A stretch of 64,000 nt of DNA from Veillonella intestinalis (GCF_943193155.1 NZ_CALPDB010000005.1:124001-188000), one strand, 5' to 3'; positions 43,218-54,344 are shown, counted from the first letter of the stretch. The notes: a model not told the origin generated them from the sequence alone. Translations and numbers: made by a program.

Positions 43218-43781
43218 TTATTTCTCCAACGCGTTAATGATATCTGTAAATACTGTATCCACATCCTGTAATCCGTTGATTTCTACATATAAACCACTGT
43301 TACGATAGTAATCAATCAAAGGCTTTGTAGATTCGTCGTATACAGCAAGACGTTTCTGTACTGTTTCCGGTTTATCATCGTCACGATTTTCAAGACGTGC
43401 TCGTTCGCTGATGCGTCGAACTAATTCATCATTTGGAACATTGAGGTTCACAACTGCATCAAGAACAATTCCCATTTCTTTTAATATAGCATCTAATGAT
43501 ACTGCTTGGGCGGTTGTACGAGGGAAACCATCAAGAATGAAGCCATTTTTGCAATCATCTTTAGCAAGGCGTTCACGTACAATTCCCACCGTAACACTAT
43601 CCGGTACGAGCTGACCAGCATCCATGTATTTCTTAGCCTCAAGACCAAGAGGGGTACATTCCTTAACCGCAGCGCGGAACATATCACCGGTTGAAATCTG
43701 AGGAATACCATATTTATCAATTAAACGAGTTGCCTGAGTGCCTTTACCTGCACCGGGAGGTCCCATTAACAAAATATACAT
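43218..43781 (-). CDS. adk: adenylate kinase
   Basis: 187 residues from ATG 43781 (GGAGG nine bases upstream; longer starts run into secY). P-loop LLMGPPGAGKGTQA, NMP-binding STGDMFRAAVKE and FILDGFPRTTAQA. The LID segment is short (ERARLENRDDDKPETVQ) and has no zinc cysteines, so this is the short-LID form rather than the about 215-residue zinc-LID form common in Gram-positive Firmicutes. Confidence 0.96.
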   Translation of the reverse strand: MYILLMGPPGAGKGTQATRLIDKYGIPQISTGDMFRAAVKECTPLGLEAKKYMDAGQLVPDSVTVGIVRERLAKDDCKNGFILDGFPRTTAQAVSLDAILKEMGIVLDAVVNLNVPNDELVRRISERARLENRDDDKPETVQKRLAVYDESTKPLIDYYRNSGLYVEINGLQDVDTVFTDIINALEK

Positions 43782-43794
43782 AGCAATTTTCCTC

Positions 43795-45057
43795 CTATTT
43801 AACAAAGCCCTTGTAGTGACGTGTTAATACTAATGATTCAACTTGCTGCATTGTATCCAATGCTACGCCAACTACGATAAGTAGAGCTGTACCACCAAAA
43901 TACACACCTTCAATGCCTGTAATACCACCAATAAAGTTTGGTAAAATAGCAACTAATGCTAAGAACATAGCACCAGCGAAGGTAATGCGTGTCATTACGC
44001 GATCTACATAATCAGCAGTAGGTTTACCTGGGCGAATGCCTGGGATAAATCCACCGTATTTTTTCATATTATCTGCCATATCCGTAATGTTAATTGAGAT
44101 TGCTGTATAGAAGTAAGTAAATATGAAAATCAATACAGCGTATAAAATAGTCTGCAATGGAGTTCCCCATGTAAAGTAGTTAGCTAGTGTTCTCACCCAG
44201 TCAACCTGCACAAACTGAGCTAACGTCACAGGAAACATCAAAACGGATGACGCAAAGATAATTGGAATAACACCTGCCTGGTTGACCTTAAGAGGAAGGA
44301 AGGTTGAATGGCCACCGTACATTTTACGACCGACTACGCGTTTAGCATATTGAATCGGAATACGACGTTGACCTTGAGTTACCGCAATTACAAAGACAAT
44401 CATTGCAATGGCGATAATAGCAAATAATATAGCTTGGAAAATATTAATTGTTCCTACTTGTAGGTATTCGTAAATTGTGCTAAACCCTTCTGGGAAACGC
44501 GCTACGATACCAGCAAAGATGATAAGAGAAATACCATTACCAATGCCATATGCTGTAATTTGCTCACCAATCCACATGAGAAGACATGTCCCAGCGGTTA
44601 AGATGATAGCAATTACAATTACCGATAAGAAACTGTTGTCAATTAATGCACTATTGGCACGTAACGCATAGGCCATACCGAAAGCTTGGACAAAACCAAG
44701 AACAACCGTACCATATCGCGTTACTTTGGCAATTTTCTTACGTCCATCTTCACCATCTTTACTCCATTGTTCAAAGGTCGGAATCACCGCTGTTAACAGC
44801 TGCATAATAATCGACGCATTGATGTATGGGGTAATACTCATGGCAAAAATGGAAAATTTACTTAAGGCACCACCGGCAAACAAGTCGAGTAAACCGAACA
44901 AGCCACCAGAGGTAAATAAGCTTTCAATAACAGAGGCATCTACGCCAGGAACTGGGATGTGAACGCCTGCCCTGAACACGATAAACATGAGTAACGTATA
45001 CGCCACTTTGTTACGGAGCTCTGTTATTTTAAAGATGTTCGAGAGGCCTTCTAGCAC
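43795..45057 (-). CDS. secY: preprotein translocase subunit SecY
   Basis: 420 residues, ten membrane segments. Starts LEGLSNIFKITELRNKVAYT; contains GGALSKFSIFAMSITPYINA, IGNGISLIIFAGI and the C-terminal loop KYGGFIPGIRPGKPTADYV that contacts SecA and ribosomes. It begins one base from the rplO stop. Confidence 0.97.
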   Translation of the reverse strand: MLEGLSNIFKITELRNKVAYTLLMFIVFRAGVHIPVPGVDASVIESLFTSGGLFGLLDLFAGGALSKFSIFAMSITPYINASIIMQLLTAVIPTFEQWSKDGEDGRKKIAKVTRYGTVVLGFVQAFGMAYALRANSALIDNSFLSVIVIAIILTAGTCLLMWIGEQITAYGIGNGISLIIFAGIVARFPEGFSTIYEYLQVGTINIFQAILFAIIAIAMIVFVIAVTQGQRRIPIQYAKRVVGRKMYGGHSTFLPLKVNQAGVIPIIFASSVLMFPVTLAQFVQVDWVRTLANYFTWGTPLQTILYAVLIFIFTYFYTAISINITDMADNMKKYGGFIPGIRPGKPTADYVDRVMTRITFAGAMFLALVAILPNFIGGITGIEGVYFGGTALLIVVGVALDTMQQVESLVLTRHYKGFVK

Positions 45058-45058
45058 C

Positions 45059-45499
45059 CTAGATCACCTCTACTTTTCCGCCTGCTGCTACAATCTTTTC
45101 TTCGGCAGTTTTAGTAAAACCGTTAGCAATAACTGTTAATTTCTTTTCTAACGTACCATTACCTAGGATACGGATACCGTCACGAACGTTTTTCAAAATG
45201 CCTACTTCGATAAGAGCTACTGGATCAACGGTAGCACCGTCTTCGAAACGGTTAAGTTGGGAAATGTTAACTTCCGCGTATTCTTTAGCGAACACATTAT
45301 TGAAACCACGTTTTGGTAAACGGCGATAAAGAGGCATCTGGCCACCTTCGAAGCCAGAGCGTACGCCACCACCACTACGGGAGTTTTGACCTTTCTGACC
45401 ACGGCCAGAGGTTTTACCAAGACCGGAACCAAGACCACGACCACGACGAGTGCGAGTCTTTTTAGAACCTGCTGCTGGAGCTAATTCATGAAGTTTCAT
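45059..45499 (-). CDS. rplO: 50S ribosomal protein L15
   Basis: 146 residues; starts [20 protein letters not shown] with the glycine/arginine-rich [19 protein letters not shown] and [15 protein letters not shown]. Normal length. Confidence 0.97.
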   Translation of the reverse strand: MKLHELAPAAGSKKTRTRRGRGLGSGLGKTSGRGQKGQNSRSGGGVRSGFEGGQMPLYRRLPKRGFNNVFAKEYAEVNISQLNRFEDGATVDPVALIEVGILKNVRDGIRILGNGTLEKKLTVIANGFTKTAEEKIVAAGGKVEVI

Positions 45500-45521
45500 T
45501 CAGTGCACCTCCTTATCTATA

Positions 45522-45701
45522 TTATACTTCTTCTACAGTAACTAAATGTCTAACTTTGTGAAGCATACCCTGAATCTGAGGTGTAACTTCTTTAACTACC
45601 TGAGAGTTAGTTTTCTTTAAGCCAAGAGCTTTTACAGTTGCGCGCTGATCTTCAGGGCGACCGATTAAGCTTCTGGTCAATGTAATTTTTACCTGTGCCA
45701 T
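45522..45701 (-). CDS. rpmD: 50S ribosomal protein L30
   Basis: 59 residues from ATG 45701 (GGGGG ten bases upstream). [18 protein letters not shown] and [18 protein letters not shown] are typical L30. Between rpsE and rplO. Confidence 0.96.
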   Translation of the reverse strand: MAQVKITLTRSLIGRPEDQRATVKALGLKKTNSQVVKEVTPQIQGMLHKVRHLVTVEEV

Positions 45702-45719
45702 TACAGTCAATCCCCCTTA

Positions 45720-46220
45720 TTAGCCGTAAATCTCAGCTACAGTTTTACCACGAAGAGCTGCTACGTCTTCGGCACGTTTTAACTGTGCTAAGCCTTCAAT
45801 TGTTGCGCGAACCATGTTGTTAGGGTTAGAAGAACCAATGGATTTCGTAAGGATGTTACGAACACCAACTAATTCTAAAACGGCACGCACTGGGCCACCT
45901 GCGATAACCCCAGTACCTTCTGCAGCTGGTTTCAAGAATACGCGGCCTGCACCGAACGTACCTGTAACACTGTGAGGAATAGTACCATTTTTAATAACAA
46001 CATGAATAAGATTTTTCTTAGCATCATCAATGCCTTTGCGAATTGCTTCTGGCACTTCTGCCGCTTTACCTAAGCCAACGCCTACGTGACCGTTGCCATC
46101 ACCAACAACAACTAAAGCGCTGAAGGAAAAACGACGACCGCCTTTTACTACTTTGGCTACGCGGTTGATGAATACTACTCTTTCTTTAAGATCAAGACTG
46201 GTGTAGTCAATTCTCGCCAT
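45720..46220 (-). CDS. rpsE: 30S ribosomal protein S5
   Basis: 166 residues; [20 protein letters not shown], the [20 protein letters not shown] loop and [20 protein letters not shown]. The N-terminal loop region is where spectinomycin-resistance changes arise in other bacteria; nothing unusual is seen. Confidence 0.97.
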   Translation of the reverse strand: MARIDYTSLDLKERVVFINRVAKVVKGGRRFSFSALVVVGDGNGHVGVGLGKAAEVPEAIRKGIDDAKKNLIHVVIKNGTIPHSVTGTFGAGRVFLKPAAEGTGVIAGGPVRAVLELVGVRNILTKSIGSSNPNNMVRATIEGLAQLKRAEDVAALRGKTVAEIYG

Positions 46221-46238
46221 GTCTAAAGTTCCTCCTTC

Positions 46239-46601
46239 TTAGAATTTCAAGCCTGCTTCACGAGCGCCTTCTGCAAGGGCTGCGACACGACCATGATAAA
46301 TGTAACCACCGCGATCGAATACTACTGTTTCGATACCTTTTTCGATAGCACGTTTAGCAACTAATTCGCCAACAGCTTTAGCTGCGGTTACGTTGCCACC
46401 ATAGTTCAAGTTTAATTCTTTATCTAATGAGCTAGCTGCTACTAAAGTTGTACCAGCTACGTCATCAATAACCTGAGCGTAAATGTTGCTAAGGCTACGG
46501 AATACGTTCAAACGTGGAGTTTGCGCCGTACCAGAAATGTGACGACGAATACGAAGATGACGTTTTGCTCGAGCAATATTTCTTGTGGATTTACGAGCCA
46601 A
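46239..46601 (-). CDS. rplR: 50S ribosomal protein L18
   Basis: 120 residues. I choose TTG 46601 because AAAGGAG is eight bases upstream and the product then begins [18 protein letters not shown], as L18 should; an in-frame GTG at 46610 touches the ribosome site. Contains [18 protein letters not shown] and [19 protein letters not shown]. Confidence 0.94.
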   Translation of the reverse strand: MARKSTRNIARAKRHLRIRRHISGTAQTPRLNVFRSLSNIYAQVIDDVAGTTLVAASSLDKELNLNYGGNVTAAKAVGELVAKRAIEKGIETVVFDRGGYIYHGRVAALAEGAREAGLKF

Positions 46602-46632
46602 GATGTTCACTCCTTTCTAAATTCTACTGATA

Positions 46633-47178
46633 TTATTTGCCTTTAGCGCCAGCTTTACCAGCTTTACGACGAACTACTTCGCCTTCGTAACGGATACCTT
46701 TACCTTTGTAAGGTTCTGGTTCTCTCCATTTACGGATATTAGCAGCTACAGCACCAACCACTTCTTTGTCCGCACCACTAACGATAATTTTGTTAGGAGC
46801 TGGAACATCGATGGTAATACCAGCAGGAGCTTCCATTTCTACTGGATGAGAGAAGCCAAGAGTAAGAACTAATTTGTTACCTTGTTTTGCCGCTCTGTAA
46901 CCAACACCGTTGATTTCCAATGTTTTTGCAAAGCCATCATGAACGCCTGTTACCAAGTTAGCAACAAGAGCGCGAGTGAGGCCATGTAAAGAACGATGCG
47001 CTTTATCTTCGCTCGGACGAGCTACTGTGATTGTGTTACCTTCCACAGTAATAATCATATCCGGATGCAATTCACGAGATAATTCACCTTTTGGACCTTT
47101 AACAGTCATTACATGATTTTCGTAATTTACTGTAACGCCAGCAGGAATCTCGATAGGCATTCTACCGATACGTGACAT
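46633..47178 (-). CDS. rplF: 50S ribosomal protein L6
   Basis: 181 residues; [39 protein letters not shown] and the C-terminal [20 protein letters not shown]. Normal length and order. Confidence 0.97.
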   Translation of the reverse strand: MSRIGRMPIEIPAGVTVNYENHVMTVKGPKGELSRELHPDMIITVEGNTITVARPSEDKAHRSLHGLTRALVANLVTGVHDGFAKTLEINGVGYRAAKQGNKLVLTLGFSHPVEMEAPAGITIDVPAPNKIIVSGADKEVVGAVAANIRKWREPEPYKGKGIRYEGEVVRRKAGKAGAKGK

Positions 47179-47201
47179 TATTTCTACCTCCTATTGCCTG
47201 A

Positions 47202-47600
47202 TTACCATACGTATGCAAGTACTTCGCCACCAAGGCCTTCTTTACGAGCTTGTTTATCACTCATTACACCTTTAGATGTAGAAATAACTGCAATACCTAA
47301 ACCACCTAGTACGCGAGGGAGTTCTTCCTTCTTCGCATAAACACGTAAACCTGGTTTGGAAATACGTTTAATTCCAGTAATTACTTTTTCATTATTGGAA
47401 CCATATTTTAATGTTACTTTTAAAACTGTATGTTTGCCGCTTTCAACGGTTTCAACGCTCTTTACAAATCCTTCTTCTTTAAGGATTTCTAGAACGGCAG
47501 CCTTCATGCGAGAAACAGGAATTTCAACTGTTTCGTGAAGAGCAGCATTTGCATTACGGATGCGCGTAAGCATATCCGCAATCGGATCGGTCATTACCAT
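47202..47600 (-). CDS. rpsH: 30S ribosomal protein S8
   Basis: 132 residues; [20 protein letters not shown] at the start and [20 protein letters not shown] near the end. The first ATG (47600) is kept since family members also start MVMTDP; GGAGG lies ten bases upstream. Confidence 0.97.
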   Translation of the reverse strand: MVMTDPIADMLTRIRNANAALHETVEIPVSRMKAAVLEILKEEGFVKSVETVESGKHTVLKVTLKYGSNNEKVITGIKRISKPGLRVYAKKEELPRVLGGLGIAVISTSKGVMSDKQARKEGLGGEVLAYVW

Positions 47601-47628
47601 ATTCTAAAAACCTCCTCCCGTAATCCAA

Positions 47629-47898
47629 TTACCAACTGGCTTTTTTAACGCCAGGAATCTGTCCTTTGTATGCAAGTTCACGGAACGCAATACGGCTAAT
47701 ACCGAATTTACGCATGTAGCCATGAGGGCGACCGGTTAAGTTGCAACGATTATGTAAACGAGTTGGGGAAGCATTTGCTGGCAATTGAGCCAATGCTTCG
47801 TAGTCGCCAGCAGCTTTTAAAGCTTCACGCTTAGCAGCATATTTAGCAACAATCTTTGCACGTTTCTTTTCGCGTTCAATCATAGATTTTTTAGCCAT
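47629..47898 (-). CDS. rpsN: 30S ribosomal protein S14, zinc-independent long form
   Basis: 89 residues; [20 protein letters not shown], then [20 protein letters not shown] and [17 protein letters not shown]. The 61-residue zinc form common in Firmicutes has two CxxC motifs; this one has a single cysteine, so it is the zinc-free form. Confidence 0.96.
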   Translation of the reverse strand: MAKKSMIEREKKRAKIVAKYAAKREALKAAGDYEALAQLPANASPTRLHNRCNLTGRPHGYMRKFGISRIAFRELAYKGQIPGVKKASW

Positions 47899-47915
47899 CT
47901 ATAAGTTCCTCCTAA

Positions 47916-48455
47916 TTATTTTTCAAACGGCATGCCACAAAGAGCCAATAACTCACGAGCTTCTTCATCAGTTTTTGCGCTAGTAACTACGATGATATCC
48001 ATACCAGTTACGCGTTCTACCTGATCATATTCGATTTCAGGGAAGATGAGCTGTTCTTTAAGACCCAATGCATAGTTACCACGGCCATCAAAAGCCTTAG
48101 CACTTACGCCGCGGAAGTCACGTACACGTGGCAACGCTACGTTGATCAATTTATCCAAGAACTCATACATGCGTTCGCCGCGAAGAGTTACTTTAGTACC
48201 TAAAGACATACCTTCACGAACTTTAAAGTTAGCAATGGATTTTTTAGCTTTAGTGATAACTGGTTTCTGACCAGCGATGATAGTGAGGTCGTTAACAGCA
48301 GCTTCTAATGCTTTAGCATTGCCTACTGCATCGCCTACACCAATATTGATAACGACTTTTTCCAATTTAGGAATTTCCATTACGTTTTTGTACTGGAATT
48401 TTTCCTGTAAAGCCTGACGAATTTCACTAGTATATTTTTCGTTTAAACGAGACAT
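47916..48455 (-). CDS. rplE: 50S ribosomal protein L5
   Basis: 179 residues; [35 protein letters not shown] and [21 protein letters not shown]. It binds 5S rRNA with L18. Standard. Confidence 0.97.
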   Translation of the reverse strand: MSRLNEKYTSEIRQALQEKFQYKNVMEIPKLEKVVINIGVGDAVGNAKALEAAVNDLTIIAGQKPVITKAKKSIANFKVREGMSLGTKVTLRGERMYEFLDKLINVALPRVRDFRGVSAKAFDGRGNYALGLKEQLIFPEIEYDQVERVTGMDIIVVTSAKTDEEARELLALCGMPFEK

Positions 48456-48479
48456 TAGTTAAAAGCCCTCCTTTCCCTA

Positions 48480-48806
48480 TTATTTATCAAGTACGGCACC
48501 ACTTTTAACAGTAGCACGTACAAATTTACCATTTTGTTCTACTTTCTTAATACGAGTAGGCTGTTTAGTTTCAGGGTCAATTACCATTACGTTGGAAACA
48601 TGGATAGGAGCTTCCTTAGTGATGATGCCGCCCTGAGGATTAGCCTGGCTTGGTTTCGTATGGCGTTTAACAAGGTTAATGCCTTTTACGAACACGCGCG
48701 ATTTTTTAGGCTCAGTTGCAATAACTTCACCCTGTTTGCCTTTATCTCGACCGGAGATAACAACAACAGTATCGCCTTTTTTTACTAGAAGTTTAGTTTG
48801 GGACAT
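48480..48806 (-). CDS. rplX: 50S ribosomal protein L24
   Basis: 108 residues; the KOW segment [20 protein letters not shown] and [18 protein letters not shown]. Assembly initiator of the large subunit. Standard. Confidence 0.97.
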   Translation of the reverse strand: MSQTKLLVKKGDTVVVISGRDKGKQGEVIATEPKKSRVFVKGINLVKRHTKPSQANPQGGIITKEAPIHVSNVMVIDPETKQPTRIKKVEQNGKFVRATVKSGAVLDK

Positions 48807-48823
48807 CGTCGCGTTCCTCCTTC

Positions 48824-49192
48824 TTATAAAACTTCTGGAGCAAGAGAGATAATCTTCATGAAGTCTTTTTCACGAAGCTCACGAGCTACAGGTCCAAAAA
48901 TACGAGTGCCACGAGGGCTCTTGTCATCTTTAATTACTACTGCTGCATTTTCGTCGAAACAAATATAAGAACCGTCCTGACGACGGATACCTTTCTTAGA
49001 ACGAACAATTACGGCTTTAACTACGTCGCCTTTCTTGACAACGCCACCGGGTGATGCATCTTTTACAGAAGCAACGATTACGTCACCGATATTGCCGAAT
49101 TTGCGATAAGAACCGCCCAAAACTTGAATACACATAATACGTTTTGCGCCAGTGTTATCGGCAACATTCAAAATTGTTTGTTGCTGGATCAT
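48824..49192 (-). CDS. rplN: 50S ribosomal protein L14
   Basis: 122 residues; [40 protein letters not shown] and [16 protein letters not shown]. Standard. Confidence 0.97.
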   Translation of the reverse strand: MIQQQTILNVADNTGAKRIMCIQVLGGSYRKFGNIGDVIVASVKDASPGGVVKKGDVVKAVIVRSKKGIRRQDGSYICFDENAAVVIKDDKSPRGTRIFGPVARELREKDFMKIISLAPEVL

Positions 49193-49216
49193 CGTGTTTC
49201 CTCCTTACATCACGTA

Positions 49217-49477
49217 TTATTTTACTTTCTCAATAATTTCAACCAATCTCCAATGTTTATCTTTGGAAAGTGGACGAGTTTCTACAATTTTAACTGTATC
49301 GCCAATTTGGCACTCATTGTTTTCATCATGAGCTTTGAAGCGTTTGCTTGTTACCATTGGCTTATTATATAATGCGTGCGGCACTTTACGTTCAACAGAC
49401 ACAACGATGGTTTTGTCCATTTTGTTACTTACAACTTTGCCTACACGTACTTTACGTACATTTCTTTCTTCTGCCAC
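49217..49477 (-). CDS. rpsQ: 30S ribosomal protein S17
   Basis: 86 residues with GTG 49477 as start (GGAGG nine bases upstream); the open frame runs to 49507 but without a ribosome site. Product begins [20 protein letters not shown] and contains [18 protein letters not shown] and [19 protein letters not shown]. Confidence 0.94.
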   Translation of the reverse strand: MAEERNVRKVRVGKVVSNKMDKTIVVSVERKVPHALYNKPMVTSKRFKAHDENNECQIGDTVKIVETRPLSKDKHWRLVEIIEKVK

Positions 49478-49516
49478 GACCGTTAGCCTCCTTTTCAATC
49501 CAAACAAAATTTGTTA

Positions 49517-49717
49517 TTATGCGTTTTCTTTAAGAGCAGCTTCACGCTGAATTGTTTTAATACGCGCAATAGTTTTCTTAACTTCACGAATACGCATTGG
49601 ATTTTCTAATTGACCAGTTGCGAGCTGAAAACGGAGGTTAAACAACTCTTCTTTAAGGCCGGAAACTTTTTGTTCCATTTCGGCAGCGCTCATGTTACGG
49701 ATGTCATTAACCTTCAT
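49517..49717 (-). CDS. rpmC: 50S ribosomal protein L29
   Basis: 66 residues; [18 protein letters not shown] and [19 protein letters not shown]. It overlaps the rplP end by 11 bases. Confidence 0.97.
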   Translation of the reverse strand: MKVNDIRNMSAAEMEQKVSGLKEELFNLRFQLATGQLENPMRIREVKKTIARIKTIQREAALKENA

Positions 49718-50144
49718 TTACGTCACCACCCAATTCTTTACCCTTAACAACGAACTTAGTTTTGATTGGAAGTTTATGACCTGCCAATCGCATAGCTTCA
49801 CGAGCTACTTCTTCAGATACGCCGTTCATTTCGAACATTACGCGACCTGGTTTTACTACAGCTACCCAATATTCTGGGGAACCTTTACCGGAACCCATAC
49901 GAGTACCAGCTGGTTTAGCAGTGATTGGTTTGTCTGGGAAAATTTTAATCCAAACTTTACCACCACGTTTGATATAACGAGTCATAGCAATACGAGCAGC
50001 TTCGATCTGACGGTTTGTGATCCAAGATGGCTCTAATGCTACTAAACCGAATTCACCGTGAGCAACTTTGTTACCACGCATTGCGCGACCTTTCATACGA
50101 CCGCGGAATTGTTTACGATGTTTTACGCGCTTTGGAATAAGCAT
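49707..50144 (-). CDS. rplP: 50S ribosomal protein L16
   Basis: 145 residues; [24 protein letters not shown]-type core ([16 protein letters not shown]) and [19 protein letters not shown]. Its ATG touches the rpsC stop. Confidence 0.97.
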   Translation of the reverse strand: MLIPKRVKHRKQFRGRMKGRAMRGNKVAHGEFGLVALEPSWITNRQIEAARIAMTRYIKRGGKVWIKIFPDKPITAKPAGTRMGSGKGSPEYWVAVVKPGRVMFEMNGVSEEVAREAMRLAGHKLPIKTKFVVKGKELGGDVNEG

Positions 50145-50812
50145 TAGTTGTCACCTTCTTCCTTTTTAGCAGGTGCTTGTTTTGCCTCCGGCAATACTTC
50201 ACCTTTGTAGATCCATACTTTGATGCCGATACAACCATATGTTGTATGAGCTTCAGCAGTACCATAGTCGATGTTTGCACGAAGTGTATGCAATGGAATA
50301 CTACCTTCACGGTAAGATTCGCTACGAGCGATTTCAGCGCCGCCTAAACGACCACTAACCATGATTTTAATACCTTTTGCACCTAAGCGCATTGTGCGAC
50401 CTACGGCTTGTTTCATAGCACGGCGGAAACCAATACGGCGTTCCAACTGGCTAGCAATATTTTCAGCAACTAATACGGAATCCATATCAGCTTGTTTAAT
50501 TTCAGCAATGTTTACATCGATTTGTTTATCTGTGAAACGTTTTAACGCTTTACGGATATCTTCGATACCAGCACCACCACGACCGATTACCATACCTGGT
50601 TTTGCAGTGTGGATAGTTAATTTAATACGTTTATTAATACGCTCAATTTCAATGCGGGAAATACCAGCAATGAAAAGGGTTTTCTTCAAGAAGTTACGAA
50701 TTAAAACGTCTTCGTGAAGATTTGCAGCGTAATCTTTATCAGCATACCATTTTGCGTCCCAATCTTTTACGATACCAACACGCAAACCATGGGGATTAAC
50801 TTTCTGACCCAC
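50144..50812 (-). CDS. rpsC: 30S ribosomal protein S3
   Basis: 222 residues; [21 protein letters not shown]-domain loop [16 protein letters not shown] and [20 protein letters not shown]. Ends in a short charged tail ([12 protein letters not shown]). Confidence 0.97.
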   Translation of the reverse strand: MGQKVNPHGLRVGIVKDWDAKWYADKDYAANLHEDVLIRNFLKKTLFIAGISRIEIERINKRIKLTIHTAKPGMVIGRGGAGIEDIRKALKRFTDKQIDVNIAEIKQADMDSVLVAENIASQLERRIGFRRAMKQAVGRTMRLGAKGIKIMVSGRLGGAEIARSESYREGSIPLHTLRANIDYGTAEAHTTYGCIGIKVWIYKGEVLPEAKQAPAKKEEGDN

Positions 50813-50829
50813 TATATTCCCTCCTTCTA

Positions 50830-51165
50830 TTAAGCTCTTTCAGAAACTACTACAGTTACGTGGCTAGAACGTTTCAAAATTTTGAAAGCCTGTCCACGGG
50901 AACGAGGATGAATGCGTTTCATTGTTGGACCCTGATCAACAAAGATACCGGATACATAAAGATTGTCAACATTCATATCAAAATTGTGTTCTGCGTTAGC
51001 GATTGCGGAACGCAATACTTTTTCTACTACATCAGCGCCAACTTTCGGAGTGAACTTCAAGATGGCAAATGCTTCGCCGATATTCTTGCCACGCACTAAG
51101 TCAGCAACAATACGGATTTTACGAGGCGCGATGCGCACGTGTTTAGCGATTGCTTTTGCTTCCAT
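50830..51165 (-). CDS. rplV: 50S ribosomal protein L22
   Basis: 111 residues; [19 protein letters not shown] and [20 protein letters not shown], the loop lining the exit tunnel. Standard. Confidence 0.97.
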   Translation of the reverse strand: MEAKAIAKHVRIAPRKIRIVADLVRGKNIGEAFAILKFTPKVGADVVEKVLRSAIANAEHNFDMNVDNLYVSGIFVDQGPTMKRIHPRSRGQAFKILKRSSHVTVVVSERA

Positions 51166-51183
51166 TATCTAATTCCTCCTATA

Positions 51184-51465
51184 TTATTTCTTACCAGTTG
51201 TTTTTTCGTTCTTAATGTGACCTTTGAAGGTACGTGTTGGAGCGAATTCGCCAAGTTTGTGACCTACCATATCCTCTGTAATGAATACAGGTACATGTTT
51301 GCGACCATCATGCACAGCAATTGTATGGCCTACAAAGTTAGGAATAATAGTAGAGGCACGAGACCAGGTTTTTACAACTTTCTTATCATTTGTTTCGTTT
51401 AAGGCATCAATTTTCTTCACAAGCGAAGCTGCGACGAAAGGGCCTTTTTTTATAGATCTGGACAC
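51184..51465 (-). CDS. rpsS: 30S ribosomal protein S19
   Basis: 93 residues; [20 protein letters not shown] and [20 protein letters not shown]. Standard. Confidence 0.97.
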   Translation of the reverse strand: MSRSIKKGPFVAASLVKKIDALNETNDKKVVKTWSRASTIIPNFVGHTIAVHDGRKHVPVFITEDMVGHKLGEFAPTRTFKGHIKNEKTTGKK

Positions 51466-51488
51466 TGTCTTATCTCCTTCCTGTTATC

Positions 51489-52319
51489 CTATTTTGTACG
51501 ACGTTTAACAATTAAGCTGCTAGAAGCTTTTTTCTTGTCGCGAGTTTTAACACCATGTGCAGGTTTACCCCAAGGTGTAACTGGATGTTTACGACCAACT
51601 GGAGATTTACCTTCACCACCACCGTGTGGATGGTCACAAGGGTTCATTACAACACCACGGTTGCCTGGACGAACGCCCATCCAACGATGGCGACCAGCTT
51701 TACCGATTGTGATGTTTTCATGATCGATGTTACCAACAACACCTACAGTTGCACGGCAGTTGATATGCACACGACGAAGCTCACCGGATGGTAAACGAAG
51801 TAATGCATAGGAACCTTCTTTAGCCATAAGCTGTGCGGATGTACCAGCAGAGCGAACAATCTGACCACCTTTACCAATTTTCATTTCAATATTGTGTACT
51901 TGAGTACCCAATGGAATGTTAAGTAATGGTAAGCAGTTGCCTGGCTTAATGTCGGATTCAGGACCGCTATATACAGTGTCGCCCACTTTCAAGCCATGTG
52001 GAGCAAGAATGTAGCGTTTTTCACCATCTGCATAGTTAAGTAACGCAATACGAGCACTACGGTTAGGATCGTATTCAATAGAAGCTACTTTTGCAGGAAT
52101 ATTATCTTTAGTACGTTTGAAGTCAATAATACGGTACTGACGCTTGTGACCGCCACCTTGGTGACGTACAGTCATTTTACCGGTGTTATTACGACCGCCT
52201 GTCTGAGAAACCTTAGCGAGCAAAGATTTTTCTGGTTTGCTTGCAGTGATTTCAGTGAAGGCAGATACTGTCATAAACCGACGACCAGCGGAGTACGGTT
52301 TGAATGATTTAATTGCCAT
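51489..52319 (-). CDS. rplB: 50S ribosomal protein L2
   Basis: 276 residues; [40 protein letters not shown] and the peptidyl-transferase-near loop [19 protein letters not shown] with its conserved histidine. Standard. Confidence 0.98.
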   Translation of the reverse strand: MAIKSFKPYSAGRRFMTVSAFTEITASKPEKSLLAKVSQTGGRNNTGKMTVRHQGGGHKRQYRIIDFKRTKDNIPAKVASIEYDPNRSARIALLNYADGEKRYILAPHGLKVGDTVYSGPESDIKPGNCLPLLNIPLGTQVHNIEMKIGKGGQIVRSAGTSAQLMAKEGSYALLRLPSGELRRVHINCRATVGVVGNIDHENITIGKAGRHRWMGVRPGNRGVVMNPCDHPHGGGEGKSPVGRKHPVTPWGKPAHGVKTRDKKKASSSLIVKRRTK

Positions 52320-52344
52320 TATGGGGCCTCCTTACTAGACTATC

Positions 52345-52629
52345 TTAAACACCTTCAAAGAATTCAATGGATTCGCCAGCCTTTAAAGTTACGATAGCTT
52401 TTTTGTAATCGCTACGTTTACCTTGTGTACGGCCCATGCGTTTTACTTTACCAAGAACTCGAATGGTAGCAACTTTTTCTACCTGAACATTGAAGATTTT
52501 TTCTACAGCTTGACGAATCTGCACTTTGTTAGCAGTCAAAGGCACACGGAATGTGTATTTACCTTCTTCCATAAGCAATGTAGTTTTTTCAGTAATAATC
52601 GGACGAATAAGAACATCGCGTAATTCCAT
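52345..52629 (-). CDS. rplW: 50S ribosomal protein L23
   Basis: 94 residues; DVLIRPIITEKTTLLMEEGK and KVKRMGRTQGKRSDYKKAI. It forms part of the exit-tunnel docking site. Starts at the rplD stop. Confidence 0.97.
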   Translation of the reverse strand: MELRDVLIRPIITEKTTLLMEEGKYTFRVPLTANKVQIRQAVEKIFNVQVEKVATIRVLGKVKRMGRTQGKRSDYKKAIVTLKAGESIEFFEGV

Positions 52630-53252
52630 TATGCGAGCACCTCCTCAATCTTTGCTACGGCACCTTCGGTAATGAAGAGCTTATCGTAGTGGAGAAGATC
52701 GAAAATGTTCATGCCTTCACATGCCAAAGCTTTAACGCCTTGAATGTTACGAGCAGAACGTTCTACATTAATATCACCTTCGGTGATAAATAATACTTTA
52801 GCATCACCTACGTTGAAGTTATTAAGAATGTTTAATACTTCTTTAGTTTTAGGAGCTGCTAAGGTTAATTCGTCCAATACGATTAATTCGTTGTTGTTTA
52901 CTTTATCGCTAAGCGCAGATTTAACTGCAAGACGTCTAGCTTTACGAGGCATTGCCTTGTAGTAGCTACGAGGTTGTGGACCAAATACGGTACCACCACC
53001 AACCCATAATGGGCTACGAGTGGAGCCTACGCGAGCACGGCCAGTACCTTTTTGTTTCCAAGGTTTACGACCACCGCCACGAACAAGACCTCTCGTTTTT
53101 GTTGCGTGAGTGCCAAGACGTTCGTTAGATAACTGACGAACTACGGCTTGATGCATAACAGCTTCGTTAACTTCCACTGCAAATACTGCATCATTTAACT
53201 GTATTTCACCGACTTTAGCGCCGGACATATTGTATTTTGTTACTGTTGGCAT
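52629..53252 (-). CDS. rplD: 50S ribosomal protein L4
   Basis: 207 residues from ATG 53252 (AAGGAGG seven bases upstream). Contains THATKTRGLVRGGGRKPWKQ, GTGRARVGSTRSPLWVGGG and the tail of classical L4. In E. coli L4 also represses the S10 operon; a leader hairpin before rpsJ is visible here. Confidence 0.97.
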   Translation of the reverse strand: MPTVTKYNMSGAKVGEIQLNDAVFAVEVNEAVMHQAVVRQLSNERLGTHATKTRGLVRGGGRKPWKQKGTGRARVGSTRSPLWVGGGTVFGPQPRSYYKAMPRKARRLAVKSALSDKVNNNELIVLDELTLAAPKTKEVLNILNNFNVGDAKVLFITEGDINVERSARNIQGVKALACEGMNIFDLLHYDKLFITEGAVAKIEEVLA

Positions 53253-53275
53253 TAGAGATCCTCCTTTCGACAATG

Positions 53276-53917
53276 TTATTTAACAGGTTTCACCGTGTTG
53301 CGAACCATTACTAGGCTGCCTTTAGCGCCTGGGATGCCACCTTTAACTAAAAGTAAGTTACGGTCTGCATCAACTTTAACCACAGATAAGCGCTGTACGG
53401 TAACTCTGCCGCCACCCATTTGTCCAGGGAGTTTCTTGCCTTTGTATACCTTACCGCCACCACCGGAGATCATAGGACCGATGGAACCAGGTTCACGATG
53501 AGATTTGGAACCGTGAGTTACAGGACCACGATGGAAATTGTGGCGCTTAATAGTGCCCGCAAAACCCTTACCTTTACCTGTACCTACAACATCAACCAAC
53601 TCACCTTCTGCGAAGATATCAGCTGCCAGAGTTTGGCCCACTGTGTAATCAGTTGCTTCAGCAAGGCGAAGTTCGCGAAGATATTTAACTGGTGCTACAC
53701 CGGCTTTTTCGAACTGGCCTTTTACAGGTTTAGTTAAATGTTTTTCTTTAATGGAGCCATAACCTAGCTGTACTGCATTGTAACCGTCAGATTCAACAGT
53801 TTTAACACGCACTACTACGCTTGGGGTTGCTTCCACTACAGTGACAGGAACTAACTTACCTTCAGCAGTGAAGATTTGAGTCATTCCTAACTTTTTACCC
53901 AAAATAGCTTTAGACAT
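53276..53917 (-). CDS. rplC: 50S ribosomal protein L3
   Basis: 213 residues; MSKAILGKKLGMTQIFTAEG, GKGKGFAGTIKRHNFHRGPV and GSIGPMISGGGGKVYKGKKL. Standard length. Confidence 0.98.
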   Translation of the reverse strand: MSKAILGKKLGMTQIFTAEGKLVPVTVVEATPSVVVRVKTVESDGYNAVQLGYGSIKEKHLTKPVKGQFEKAGVAPVKYLRELRLAEATDYTVGQTLAADIFAEGELVDVVGTGKGKGFAGTIKRHNFHRGPVTHGSKSHREPGSIGPMISGGGGKVYKGKKLPGQMGGGRVTVQRLSVVKVDADRNLLLVKGGIPGAKGSLVMVRNTVKPVK

Positions 53918-53932
53918 AATCGCACCTCCTTA

Positions 53933-54244
53933 TTATAATTTTATTTCAATAGATACACCAGCTGGTAATTCTAAACGAGTGATAGCATCTACTGTTTTCG
54001 CATTTGATTCAAGAATATCGATTAAACGTTTATGTGTACGCATTTCGAATTGTTCACGAGAGTCTTTATTAACATGTGGTGAACGTAAAATTGTAAAAAT
54101 GTTTTTTTCTGTTGGCAATGGAATTGGACCAGATACTAACGCACCATTACGTTTTGCTGTGTCAACAATTTTTGCCGCGCTCTGATCAAGAGCTTTGTGA
54201 TCGTATGATTTTAAACGAATACGAATTTTTTGCTGTTTTGCCAT
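53933..54244 (-). CDS. rpsJ: 30S ribosomal protein S10
   Basis: 103 residues; [40 protein letters not shown] and [15 protein letters not shown]. First structural gene of the S10 section. GGAGG lies eight bases before ATG 54244. A 25-codon leader ORF overlaps its start. Confidence 0.97.
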   Translation of the reverse strand: MAKQQKIRIRLKSYDHKALDQSAAKIVDTAKRNGALVSGPIPLPTEKNIFTILRSPHVNKDSREQFEMRTHKRLIDILESNAKTVDAITRLELPAGVSIEIKL

Positions 54245-54288
54245 GAATACTTCCTCCTGTCGTCCATTTCATGAATGAACTGCTCCAT
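54211..54288 (-). CDS. possible 25-residue leader peptide overlapping rpsJ
   Basis: ATG 54288 with a strong GGAGGAG site nine bases upstream; the product starts [20 protein letters not shown] and ends at TAA 54211, inside rpsJ in another frame. The ribosome site lies in a small hairpin (CCTC-TGCG-GAGG, about 54295-54306). It may be a translated leader controlling the S10 section, or just a chance ORF beside a real regulatory hairpin. No homologue is known to me. Confidence 0.35.
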   Translation of the reverse strand: MEQFIHEMDDRRKYSWQNSKKFVFV

Positions 54289-54344
54289 AGAAATTCTCCT
54301 CCGCAGAGGCAACCTTCTATATCATAGTTTAAAAACACAACACA

